From Gemmatimonadota bacterium (lineage in GTDB: Bacteria; Gemmatimonadota; Gemmatimonadetes; Palauibacterales; Palauibacteraceae), in assembly GCA_016649455.1 (NCBI GenBank), contig JAENXO010000178.1:1-5915 (forward strand): a stretch of DNA of 5,915 bases. Reading direction: 5' to 3'. The notes below the pieces were generated by a model. The model was not told the origin of the DNA. It ran no database searches and saw only the letters and a list, made by a program, of their open reading frames with translations. The position numbers were made by a program, and so were the translations under genes. Of this stretch, positions 1-4,658 are shown piece by piece. Each line of letters begins with the position of its first letter. Position 1 is the stretch's first letter.

Positions 1-15
1 GCGGTCGCGCGTCCT

Positions 16-47
16 GGCCGGTCACGCTGGTCTGTGCTGACCGGGCC
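16..47. repeat. Inverted repeat, possible terminator hairpin of an upstream gene
   Basis: CCGGTCA at 18-24 is matched perfectly by TGACCGG at 38-44 across a 13-base loop. The stem can be extended by two GC pairs (16-17 with 46-47) if base 45 is bulged. There is no T-run after it on either strand, so it is not a classical intrinsic terminator. It could end transcription of a gene lying to the left of the window. Stems of this size occur by chance several times in a window this long and GC-rich. Confidence 0.25.
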
Positions 48-269
48 CTGTCCATGGCCATGTAACCTCCACCCAAAGCCCCCACCGTCCCACGACCACC
101 GACGCGGGCCCAGCAGCGGTTCCGTTGAGTCCCAACCGCACCTACGGGAGCCGGAGCGTGGAAGTTTCGGAGCGAACGCCTGGTCCACGGCACGTGTTAC
201 ACAGATGGCGCAGAAGTCCAGGTGGATCGAGGTGCAGCGCGAACGCCAGGCCTGATCCTCCTCCGACGC

Positions 270-275
270 AGGAAG
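270..275 (+). promoter_or_regulatory. Ribosome binding site fixing the hydrolase start at 281
   Basis: AGGAAG lies five bases before the ATG at 281. This ATG is directly followed by a lipoprotein signal peptide. The reading frame is open further upstream, to an alternative start at 125, but that extension would bury the signal peptide inside the protein. The site and the signal peptide together decide the start. Confidence 0.7.
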
Positions 276-280
276 CTCAA

Positions 281-1414
281 ATGAAGCCGTCGATGCCCCG
301 GCTATCCTCGTTCATGCTCGGAATCCTCGCGTTGGTCCTGCTCGCCGCCTGTTCGGACTCCGGGCCCACAGGTCTCGCGGACAACTCCAACGTCCACGGC
401 GGACCGGACAACCCGGCCCGCGACGGCAGCTACACGGCGGCGATCGTCAGCGAGAACGGCATCGCTGCGCTGGAGCCGGTGGTGATCGGCGGGGTGGAGC
501 AGTGGATATTGATCCGCGGCTACGACGTGTCCAACCCGGTTCTCGTGTTCCTGCACGGGGGGCCGGCCAGTCCGGCGATGCGCTATGCACGCTTCGCATT
601 CGCTGGCCTGGAACGCCATTTCACCGTCGTTTCATGGGACCAACGGGGGTGTGGCAAGTCCTACCACGAAGGACTCAGCTCTGCATCGATCACCTTCGAC
701 CAGCTGCTCTCGGATACGCACGAGTTGATCGAGCTGATGCGGGCCCGGTTCGGGGTCCAGAAGGTCTACCTGATGGGCCTCTCCTGGGGATCGCTCCTGG
801 GGACGATCACCGCTCGCGACTATCCGGAACTTCTCCACGCGTACATCGGAGTCGGCCAGGCGGTCAACGTCGAGCGCGGCGTTCCGGTAGCCCACGCGGC
901 TGCCATGGCGCGATCGATCGATTTGGGACGTGAGGATGCGATCGCTGCTCTGTCGACCATCCAAGTCGATCCCGTCGACTGGGACCAGGTAGGGGAGTTG
1001 TACGACTGGCTGGAGGAGCTGGGGCTGGGCGACATTCACGACCCGTCGCTGCTCCCCGGGTTCGCACAGGAGGCGGGCCCGCTCACGGAATACACGGCGG
1101 CAAACGAGGCCAACGAAGGCGCCTGGCGGGAGCTCTACGCGTTCTCACCACTCCTGGCGGACCAGACCTGGCTTCAAACGTTGAACATCCTGGAGACGGT
1201 CCCGCGTCTCGAGGTCCCGGTGTACTTCCTAGCGGGAAGATATGACTACAAGGCCCCCTCGTTTCTCGTGGAGGAGTACTTGAACGCGCTGGATGCGCCC
1301 CAGGGCAAGCAGATGTTCTGGTTCGAGAATTCCGCTCACATACCGTTCATCGAGGAGCGGCCGGAGTTTAACTTTGTGATGATCGACGAGGTCCTGTCGG
1401 AAGCCGGCGGATAG
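281..1414 (+). CDS. Lipoprotein alpha/beta hydrolase, prolyl iminopeptidase-like (S33)
   Basis: Seen: a 377-residue protein with a lipoprotein signal peptide (hydrophobic residues 8-23, lipobox L21-A-A-C24), a short polar linker and an alpha/beta-hydrolase domain from about residue 55. The domain has the oxyanion motif HGGP (92-95), the strand-turn motif WDQRGCGKS (119-127), the nucleophile elbow G-L-S-W-G with Ser168, and plausible triad partners Asp322 (GRYDYKAP) and His353 (NSAHIPF). Known: HGGPG, DQRG(C/S)G(K/R)S and G-x-S-W-G together mark the prolyl iminopeptidase branch of peptidase family S33, in which a helical cap lies between the elbow and the Asp; residues about 195-300 fit that cap. 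Inferred: a membrane-anchored enzyme in the periplasm or outer membrane cleaving N-terminal residues from small peptides, or a related ester or amide. The fourth G of HGGPG is Ala96 here, and residues recognising a free amino terminus cannot be assigned by eye, so substrate is open. It stands alone on the plus strand and converges on the next gene. Confidence 0.85.
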   Translation: MKPSMPRLSSFMLGILALVLLAACSDSGPTGLADNSNVHGGPDNPARDGSYTAAIVSENGIAALEPVVIGGVEQWILIRGYDVSNPVLVFLHGGPASPAMRYARFAFAGLERHFTVVSWDQRGCGKSYHEGLSSASITFDQLLSDTHELIELMRARFGVQKVYLMGLSWGSLLGTITARDYPELLHAYIGVGQAVNVERGVPVAHAAAMARSIDLGREDAIAALSTIQVDPVDWDQVGELYDWLEELGLGDIHDPSLLPGFAQEAGPLTEYTAANEANEGAWRELYAFSPLLADQTWLQTLNILETVPRLEVPVYFLAGRYDYKAPSFLVEEYLNALDAPQGKQMFWFENSAHIPFIEERPEFNFVMIDEVLSEAGG

Positions 1415-1438
1415 CTGGAGGCGAAGCCAACCGCCGGC
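1403..1438. terminator. GC-rich inverted repeat between convergent genes, possible bidirectional terminator
   Basis: GCCGGCGG (1403-1410) and CCGCCGGC (1431-1438) form a perfect 8-base stem around a 20-base loop. The loop can itself fold into a 3-base stem, GGC/GCC at 1420-1428. The left arm covers the last codons of the plus-strand hydrolase, and the minus-strand gene ends at 1449. A stem between two convergent gene ends is where a shared terminator would be expected. No T-tract follows on either strand, so this call rests on position and stem strength. Confidence 0.4.
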
Positions 1439-1448
1439 CGTGGCTCCG

Positions 1449-1988
1449 CTACTGGACCGTGTACCCCCGACCCTGGAGACAGACGCTGGCCGCCTTGCTG
1501 AACGTCTCGACGGCCTCATCACTCTGCGCCTGGGCCTGCGCGGCGCCCTGCTGGCCGGCCTCGGCCTCCACCTGCTTCTTCGCACGGCGCCCGCCTATCG
1601 CACCGGCGGTGGCGCCGATGGCCGCGCCGGTACCCGCGTCTCCCGCTATGGCACCGATGGCGACGCCCGCGACGGCCCCACGGGCCGCTCCCCCGACCGC
1701 CGCGCCCTGTGTAGCATCGGCCGCCTGCTGCCGGGAGGCGTCCGCGGCTGCCTGAGTGTCGACGCTGCCCGCCTGAAGCACCATTCCCGTCTGGTTCTCG
1801 GCCCACTGCGTGCACTCCGCCTCGTCCGCCTGCTGCTGCTCCGGGGTCTGGCCATCCGCTGGATAGATGAACATGCCGATATCGGCCAGGCTCATGGTCG
1901 AGGACGACTGTTGCTGGACGGCCACCTGCGCCCCGGCCTGCGCGGCGGCGCTCAGGACAAGGACAGCTGCCAGTATGTAACTTCTCAT
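1449..1988 (-). CDS. Exported glycine-zipper protein (YMGG-like)
   Basis: Seen: 179 residues. A signal peptide occupies about 1-20 (hydrophobic core 5-16, cleavage likely after A-G-A20). A conserved-looking block FIYPADGQTPEQQQADEAEC follows (40-59), then WAENQTG (62-68) and a Gln/Ala-rich linker. A glycine zipper spans 99-133, with Gly at four-residue spacing (100, 104, 108, 112, 116 and 121, 125, 129, 133). After a charged Gln/Ala-rich stretch comes the tail AASVCLQGRGYTVQ. Known: 'YPxxGQxxEQQxxDExEC-W' plus a glycine zipper plus 'CLxGRGYxV' recurs in small exported proteins annotated as glycine-zipper family; their role is not established. Inferred: an envelope protein whose zipper inserts into or packs against a membrane, with Cys59 and Cys170 able to form a disulfide. 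The start has a strong AGGAG at 1995-1999, six bases upstream; the frame stays open beyond it, but that extension precedes the signal peptide and overlaps the next gene. Probably co-transcribed with the NTF2-like gene 38 bases upstream. Confidence 0.8.
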   Translation of the reverse strand: MRSYILAAVLVLSAAAQAGAQVAVQQQSSSTMSLADIGMFIYPADGQTPEQQQADEAECTQWAENQTGMVLQAGSVDTQAAADASRQQAADATQGAAVGGAARGAVAGVAIGAIAGDAGTGAAIGATAGAIGGRRAKKQVEAEAGQQGAAQAQAQSDEAVETFSKAASVCLQGRGYTVQ

Positions 1989-2026
1989 CGGATTCTCCTC
2001 GGATCTTCGGGTGTCGCTGCCAGGAG

Positions 2027-2497
2027 TCACGGTGTGAAGGACTGGTGCGCGTGACGGGCTCTCCACTGACCATTCTCGCGGACGAAGATGATCGTGTGAC
2101 CGATCCGAATCGGCTCCGACGTCCACCCGTCCTTGTCCGTGTAGTCGCCCTCGGAGATCGCCAGCACGACAGCCACGTCGGGTGACAGAACCCGAACGCG
2201 CTTCTCGATCAGATCCATCCCCTGGCTCTCCAGGCCGGCATAAGTCGCGCGGGAGCTCTCCCGGAGCAGTTCGAGCCCGCTGACCATCACGTCACCGGTG
2301 ATGAACGTCAGTTCACCGTCCCCCTCCGCCATCGCGAGCACGCGGTCAGCGTCCACTTCGCGTGCGCCTTCCATCGCATCGGCAACAATCGAATCAATCG
2401 CTGCTACGATCGTCGGATCGTCGGGGTCGAAGCCGGCCGGCTGGCAGGCGGCGGTCAACGCCGCGAAGGCGATCAGCGTCGGCATTGGAATGCGCAT
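2027..2497 (-). CDS. SnoaL/DUF4440-like (NTF2 fold) lipoprotein
   Basis: Seen: 156 residues with a short signal sequence ending in a lipobox-like L-T-A-A-C (Cys18; Thr at -3 is less usual than Leu), then a single alpha+beta domain. An N-terminal helix (about 27-47) leads into 'DADRVLAMAEGDGELTFITGD', a segment around 73-90 (GLELLRESSRATYAGL), and strands 96-116, 128-140 and 144-153 ending GQWRARHAHQS. Known: an initial helix followed by 'D-x-x-x-x-x-x-x' before strand one, with a closing strand of the type 'W-x-x-x-H-x-H-x-S', is typical of SnoaL-like and DUF4440 proteins of the NTF2 superfamily, which bind small molecules or act as enzymes or scaffolds. Inferred: a lipid-anchored periplasmic binding or scaffold protein; no catalytic residues can be named. 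The ATG at 2495-2497 was chosen over the in-frame upstream ATGs because it follows a GAGG at 9 bases and starts the signal peptide. A glycine-zipper gene follows after 38 bases. Confidence 0.75.
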   Translation of the reverse strand: MRIPMPTLIAFAALTAACQPAGFDPDDPTIVAAIDSIVADAMEGAREVDADRVLAMAEGDGELTFITGDVMVSGLELLRESSRATYAGLESQGMDLIEKRVRVLSPDVAVVLAISEGDYTDKDGWTSEPIRIGHTIIFVRENGQWRARHAHQSFTP

Positions 2498-2506
2498 CGA
2501 TCTCAT

Positions 2507-2510
2507 CCTC
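2507..2510 (-). promoter_or_regulatory. Ribosome binding site deciding the NTF2-like start
   Basis: GAGG on the minus strand lies nine bases before the ATG at 2495-2497. Another in-frame ATG at 2504-2506 directly abuts this GAGG and so is too close to use it. This supports the shorter protein beginning MRIPMPTL. Confidence 0.5.
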
Positions 2511-2550
2511 GTCGCTTGGATTTCAGCCGAATCGCGGTCCGGCCAATGTA

Positions 2551-2577
2551 GCATCGTATCACACGACCGCACGATGC
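2551..2577. repeat. Inverted repeat at the end of the truncated HlyD gene
   Basis: GCATCGT (2551-2557) and ACGATGC (2571-2577) form a perfect 7-base stem around a 13-base loop. The stop codon of the shortened HlyD frame (2559-2561) lies in the loop. The stem could cap the HlyD transcript or sit in the promoter region of the NTF2-like gene that starts about 55 bases further on. No T-run follows. A stem of this length is not rare by chance. Confidence 0.3.
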
Positions 2578-2912
2578 GGCCCGGGGTCGACTTCAGCAAC
2601 TCGCAATGCTACACCGGTCGCCGGTCCTCTCCCCCGGTTCATCAACCTGTCCCCTGCCTGCACGATGGAGTGCAGGCGCACACGAATTTCTGACACGTAT
2701 CCCGGCACCTGCGATACGATCGGGATGGTCAGCGAATTGACTCTCGCCTGATCGGTGTAGGGCGTATGGCGGTCCGCCAGGAGATACCAGACGAAGACGC
2801 CGACGCACACGCCGAGCACTATGAGCGTGAGCCGGCGGGCCTTGGACGGTCTGGGCTGGCTTGACTCCGGAGTCGGACTCCCCGTCTCGAGCTCGGTCGT
2901 GTCATCGGACAT
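2559..2912 (-). pseudogene. HlyD/EmrA-family membrane fusion protein, truncated after its N-terminal third
   Basis: Seen: 117 codons. An acidic, Ser/Pro-rich cytoplasmic tail (1-23) and basic KARR (24-27) precede one transmembrane helix (28-46). Next come ADRHTPYTDQARVNS (46-60), which opens the periplasmic part, and the first biotinyl-lipoyl-like half IVSQVPGYVSEIRV-RLHSIVQAGDRL (65-90). Known: full-length relatives of the HlyD/EmrA/AaeA type are about 300-400 residues and continue 'LFxIDPxPYxxAxxxAEAxL' into a long helical hairpin, a second lipoyl half and a beta-barrel. Here residues 91-117 read only loosely like that continuation ('VALRVAEVD' at 101-109 still resembles it) and then stop. 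None of the missing domains appears in any frame to the left. Inferred: a gene cut down by deletion or rearrangement; a deliberately short anchored protein is less likely. The start lies 9 bases after the AI-2E gene stop, so they form one operon. I see no strong Shine-Dalgarno sequence. Confidence 0.75.
2656..2677. repeat. Perfect 8-base hairpin inside the HlyD remnant
   Basis: GCCTGCAC (2656-2663) and GTGCAGGC (2670-2677) form a perfect stem with a 6-base loop. It falls on the codons for Leu80 to Ala86 of the HlyD remnant, just before the translation stops resembling the family. Two shorter perfect stems lie nearby at 2636-2647 (4 bases, loop 4) and 2613-2625 (5 bases, loop 3). No T-tract follows the hairpin on the minus strand, so it is not a classical terminator. 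Confidence 0.45.
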
Positions 2913-2921
2913 GACTGGCGC

Positions 2922-4028
2922 CTACTTCTCTGGCTGGAACTCGGGCTCCTCGATTGCCTCGACGTCTCCCGTGACCCATGCGGTAAGAAGCTGCCAACCG
3001 ATCGCGAGCACTACGGCCCCGATGAACAGGCCGATCACTCCCATGGTAATCAGTCCGCCGATAGCGCCGAGCAGAATCACCAGCGTGGGGATCTCCAGCC
3101 CGCGCCCGAGGAACAGCGGCTTGAGAATGGCATCGCTGACGGACACGAACAGGCCCCAGATCGTGAATATCACCGCGGGTACCGGGTCGGCATTGGCAAT
3201 CACGTACACGATGACCGGTCCCAGGACCACCAGGGGCGGGATCTGCGCTACCGCCAGGATGAGGACCAGCAGGGTCCACAGCGGCGTGAGAGGAACGTCG
3301 ACGAGCGCCATGCCGATCCCTGCAAGCAGCGCCTGAACGAGCGCGATGCCGATGACCCCGACGGCGACACTCCTGACCACGAGCGCCGAGTCGCTTACGA
3401 AAGCTTCCCCGTCGTCTCCGGCGAGTCTCCTGCTCAGAGCTTTGAGGCCTCTGGTGCAGGCTTCGGCGCTGGCGAGGAACGCTCCCGCGATGCCCAGTGC
3501 GATGATCGTGAACAGAATGGCCTTTCCACCGCTGGCCATCAGGCCCAGGGCGCTGCGCCCGACCTTCTGGATCTGTGGCTTGAAGGTGGCCACGAACGAG
3601 TCAAGATTGCGCGACGCCTGCGTCCACAGGCTGTACGCCTTTTCCCCGATCACGGGCCAGTCCGCGACCTTATCCGGCGGAGGCGGGATTCGCATCTGGC
3701 CCGCTTCCACCGATTCGTACATGTGACTCGCACTGTCGATCAGCGACTCGGACAGAATCACGCTCGGGATGACGATGGCGGCGATCAGGACCAGACTCAG
3801 CAGCGTCGCGGCAAGCCCGTTTCGCCCACCTACCCACCTGCGGACCTTGAGGAACAGCGGGTAGAATGCCACTGCGATGATCGCGCCCCACGCGACCAGG
3901 AGCAGAAACGGCTTCAGCAACGCGAAGCAGGCCACCGCAATCGCGACGAGCACGCCGATTCGTATGGTCGCCTCCAGCAGAGTGGAGATCGTCCGCTTCT
4001 GTCCGTCGTCCAGGATCGAATCAGTCAT
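2922..4028 (-). CDS. AI-2E (PerM/YdiK/TqsA) family membrane transporter
   Basis: Seen: 368 residues, the usual length for the family, starting at ATG 4026-4028 with GAGG five bases upstream. Hydrophobic segments fall near 22-39, 41-60, 72-95, 168-187, 219-246, 249-279, 284-304 and 313-349. A polar, extramembrane stretch (about 96-165, with a PPPP at 115-118) separates the third and fourth. The family signature near the C-terminus is clear: DAILKPLFLGRGLEIP (299-314) followed by 'TLVILLGAIGGLITMGVIGLFIG'. Known: members are oligomeric inner-membrane proteins; some export autoinducer-2 and others are implicated in Na+/H+ antiport or remain uncharacterised. Inferred: an inner-membrane exporter of a small molecule or ion; the substrate cannot be read from sequence, so the family name should not be taken to mean quorum sensing. 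It is followed after 9 bases by the HlyD-type remnant, suggesting the pair once worked as transporter and periplasmic adaptor. Confidence 0.9.
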   Translation of the reverse strand: MTDSILDDGQKRTISTLLEATIRIGVLVAIAVACFALLKPFLLLVAWGAIIAVAFYPLFLKVRRWVGGRNGLAATLLSLVLIAAIVIPSVILSESLIDSASHMYESVEAGQMRIPPPPDKVADWPVIGEKAYSLWTQASRNLDSFVATFKPQIQKVGRSALGLMASGGKAILFTIIALGIAGAFLASAEACTRGLKALSRRLAGDDGEAFVSDSALVVRSVAVGVIGIALVQALLAGIGMALVDVPLTPLWTLLVLILAVAQIPPLVVLGPVIVYVIANADPVPAVIFTIWGLFVSVSDAILKPLFLGRGLEIPTLVILLGAIGGLITMGVIGLFIGAVVLAIGWQLLTAWVTGDVEAIEEPEFQPEK

Positions 4029-4241
4029 TGCATCCTCGTATCTGATACCGTGTGGGCCTGGGCGCTCCGGGTCTGCGCGACCCTACATCGCACGTCGATC
4101 CGGTTGACCGCCTCGATAGAAGCCGCCCGGATCTCCTGCTACCCTGTCTAACTTATGGGTCAGGAGGACACGCGGGTACTACACTTTTGGGAAAGAGTCG
4201 TCAGCTTACCGAGCGAGCGTGTTCCAGGGCCGACTTCCCGG
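4029..4241. other. Intergenic gap between the Cys-pair lipoprotein and AI-2E genes
   Basis: This is the longest internal non-coding stretch. A short plus-strand frame (from about 4155) crosses it but has no ribosome binding site or domain. The gap probably contains the end of the hydrolase/lipoprotein transcript and the promoter of the AI-2E gene. I could not find a convincing -35/-10 pair or a GC-stem plus T-run. GTATC-T-GATAC at 4038-4048 lies directly upstream of the AI-2E Shine-Dalgarno site; it is too short to call an operator. Confidence 0.4.
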
Positions 4242-4658
4242 CTACTCCAGTCGTTCCTGTACGACCAGCGTCGCCCTGTAGTCCTCCGGCGAGATGGATC
4301 GGGGTTCGTCCGGATAGGGACTGAGCTCGAGGAGTGAGAGCTCGTAGCGGCCCAGGACGATCGACTTCTGTCCCATGTTCGTATGCAGCGTATGTTCGGC
4401 AGCATCGCCGGCCTGGGGGGCGAGCTCGATCACGACTGCGGCATCGCCTGCCCAGACACACTGCACTCTCAGCGGGCATCGGGAGTCTTCCACCACCCGC
4501 ATGAACCGTACGCCGATTCCGTCGAGCTCGAGTGTGACGCCCTCTCCCGGCTCCAGCGTGAATGACTCACCGACCTCGGGGCCTGTCGGATCACCGGAGC
4601 AGCCCCAGGAAATGCCGACACTCAAGAGAGCGGCGCAGACTTTCAACCACTGATTCAC
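4242..4658 (-). CDS. Small probable lipoprotein with a conserved CPxxxxC-W motif
   Basis: Seen: 138 residues. A signal peptide (hydrophobic 7-16) ends at S-W-G-C20; Trp at -2 is atypical for a lipobox, but C20-S-G-D-P-T-G-P looks like a lipoprotein mature start. The rest is strand-rich: FTLEPGEGVTLELDGIGVRFMRV (33-55, read as two strands), then the central EDSRCPLRVQCVWAGDA (57-73), VVIELA (75-80), a polar loop, LGRYELSLLELSPYP (102-116) and a closing YRATLVVQ (127-134). Known: small exported proteins with 'EDSRCPxxVxCxWxG' and a closing 'Y-x-a-x-l-x-V' strand are widespread hypothetical proteins; I know no assigned function. Inferred: an all-beta periplasmic domain in which Cys61 and Cys67 form a disulfide or hold a metal. 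The GTG start (4656-4658) overlaps the TGA of the upstream CocE-type gene in the tetranucleotide GTGA, so translation of the two is probably coupled. Confidence 0.75.
   Translation of the reverse strand: MNQWLKVCAALLSVGISWGCSGDPTGPEVGESFTLEPGEGVTLELDGIGVRFMRVVEDSRCPLRVQCVWAGDAAVVIELAPQAGDAAEHTLHTNMGQKSIVLGRYELSLLELSPYPDEPRSISPEDYRATLVVQERLE

Larger units (their letters stand above)
1..280. other. Non-coding region upstream of the hydrolase gene
   Basis: I see no convincing gene here. A plus-strand frame is open from the left edge to 255, but its translation is low-complexity (Pro, Arg, Ser and His rich) with no recognisable domain and no ribosome binding site. Two other plus frames stop early, at 38-40 and 63-65, so the tail of an upstream gene could end here; nothing decides between them. 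The stretch probably holds the promoter of the gene starting at 281, but I could not pick out a convincing -35/-10 pair. A short perfect palindrome, CACGTG, sits at 191-196 and overlaps GTGT-T-ACAC at 194-202; both are short enough to be chance. Confidence 0.5.

Noticed and set aside
34..255. 73-codon plus-strand frame near the left edge
   Set aside because: Low-complexity translation, no ribosome binding site, no recognisable family. High GC alone explains the open frame.
125..280. Upstream extension of the hydrolase frame to a start at 125
   Set aside because: The extension is Arg/Pro-rich with no domain, and would place a clear lipoprotein signal peptide at internal positions. The ATG at 281 has its own AGGAAG.
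1440..2054. Long plus-strand frame opposite the glycine-zipper gene
   Set aside because: It is antisense to a gene with signal peptide, zipper and conserved blocks. Its Arg/Leu/Gly-rich translation is a typical GC-rich shadow.
1989..2126. Longer minus-strand start for the glycine-zipper protein
   Set aside because: The extension overlaps the SnoaL-like gene, and the ATG at 1986-1988 has a strong AGGAG and begins a normal signal peptide.
2553..2558. TACGAT on the minus strand as a -10 box for the SnoaL-like gene
   Set aside because: It is a fair match to a -10 hexamer, but no -35 match lies at the right distance and promoter consensus for this organism is unknown.
4038..4048. GTATC-T-GATAC palindrome upstream of the AI-2E gene as an operator
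   Set aside because: Arms of five bases occur by chance many times in a window this size, and no second copy or regulator gene is present.
4155..4337. 60-codon plus-strand frame across the gap and the end of the lipoprotein gene
   Set aside because: Half of it is antisense to the Cys-pair lipoprotein, and it has no recognisable family.
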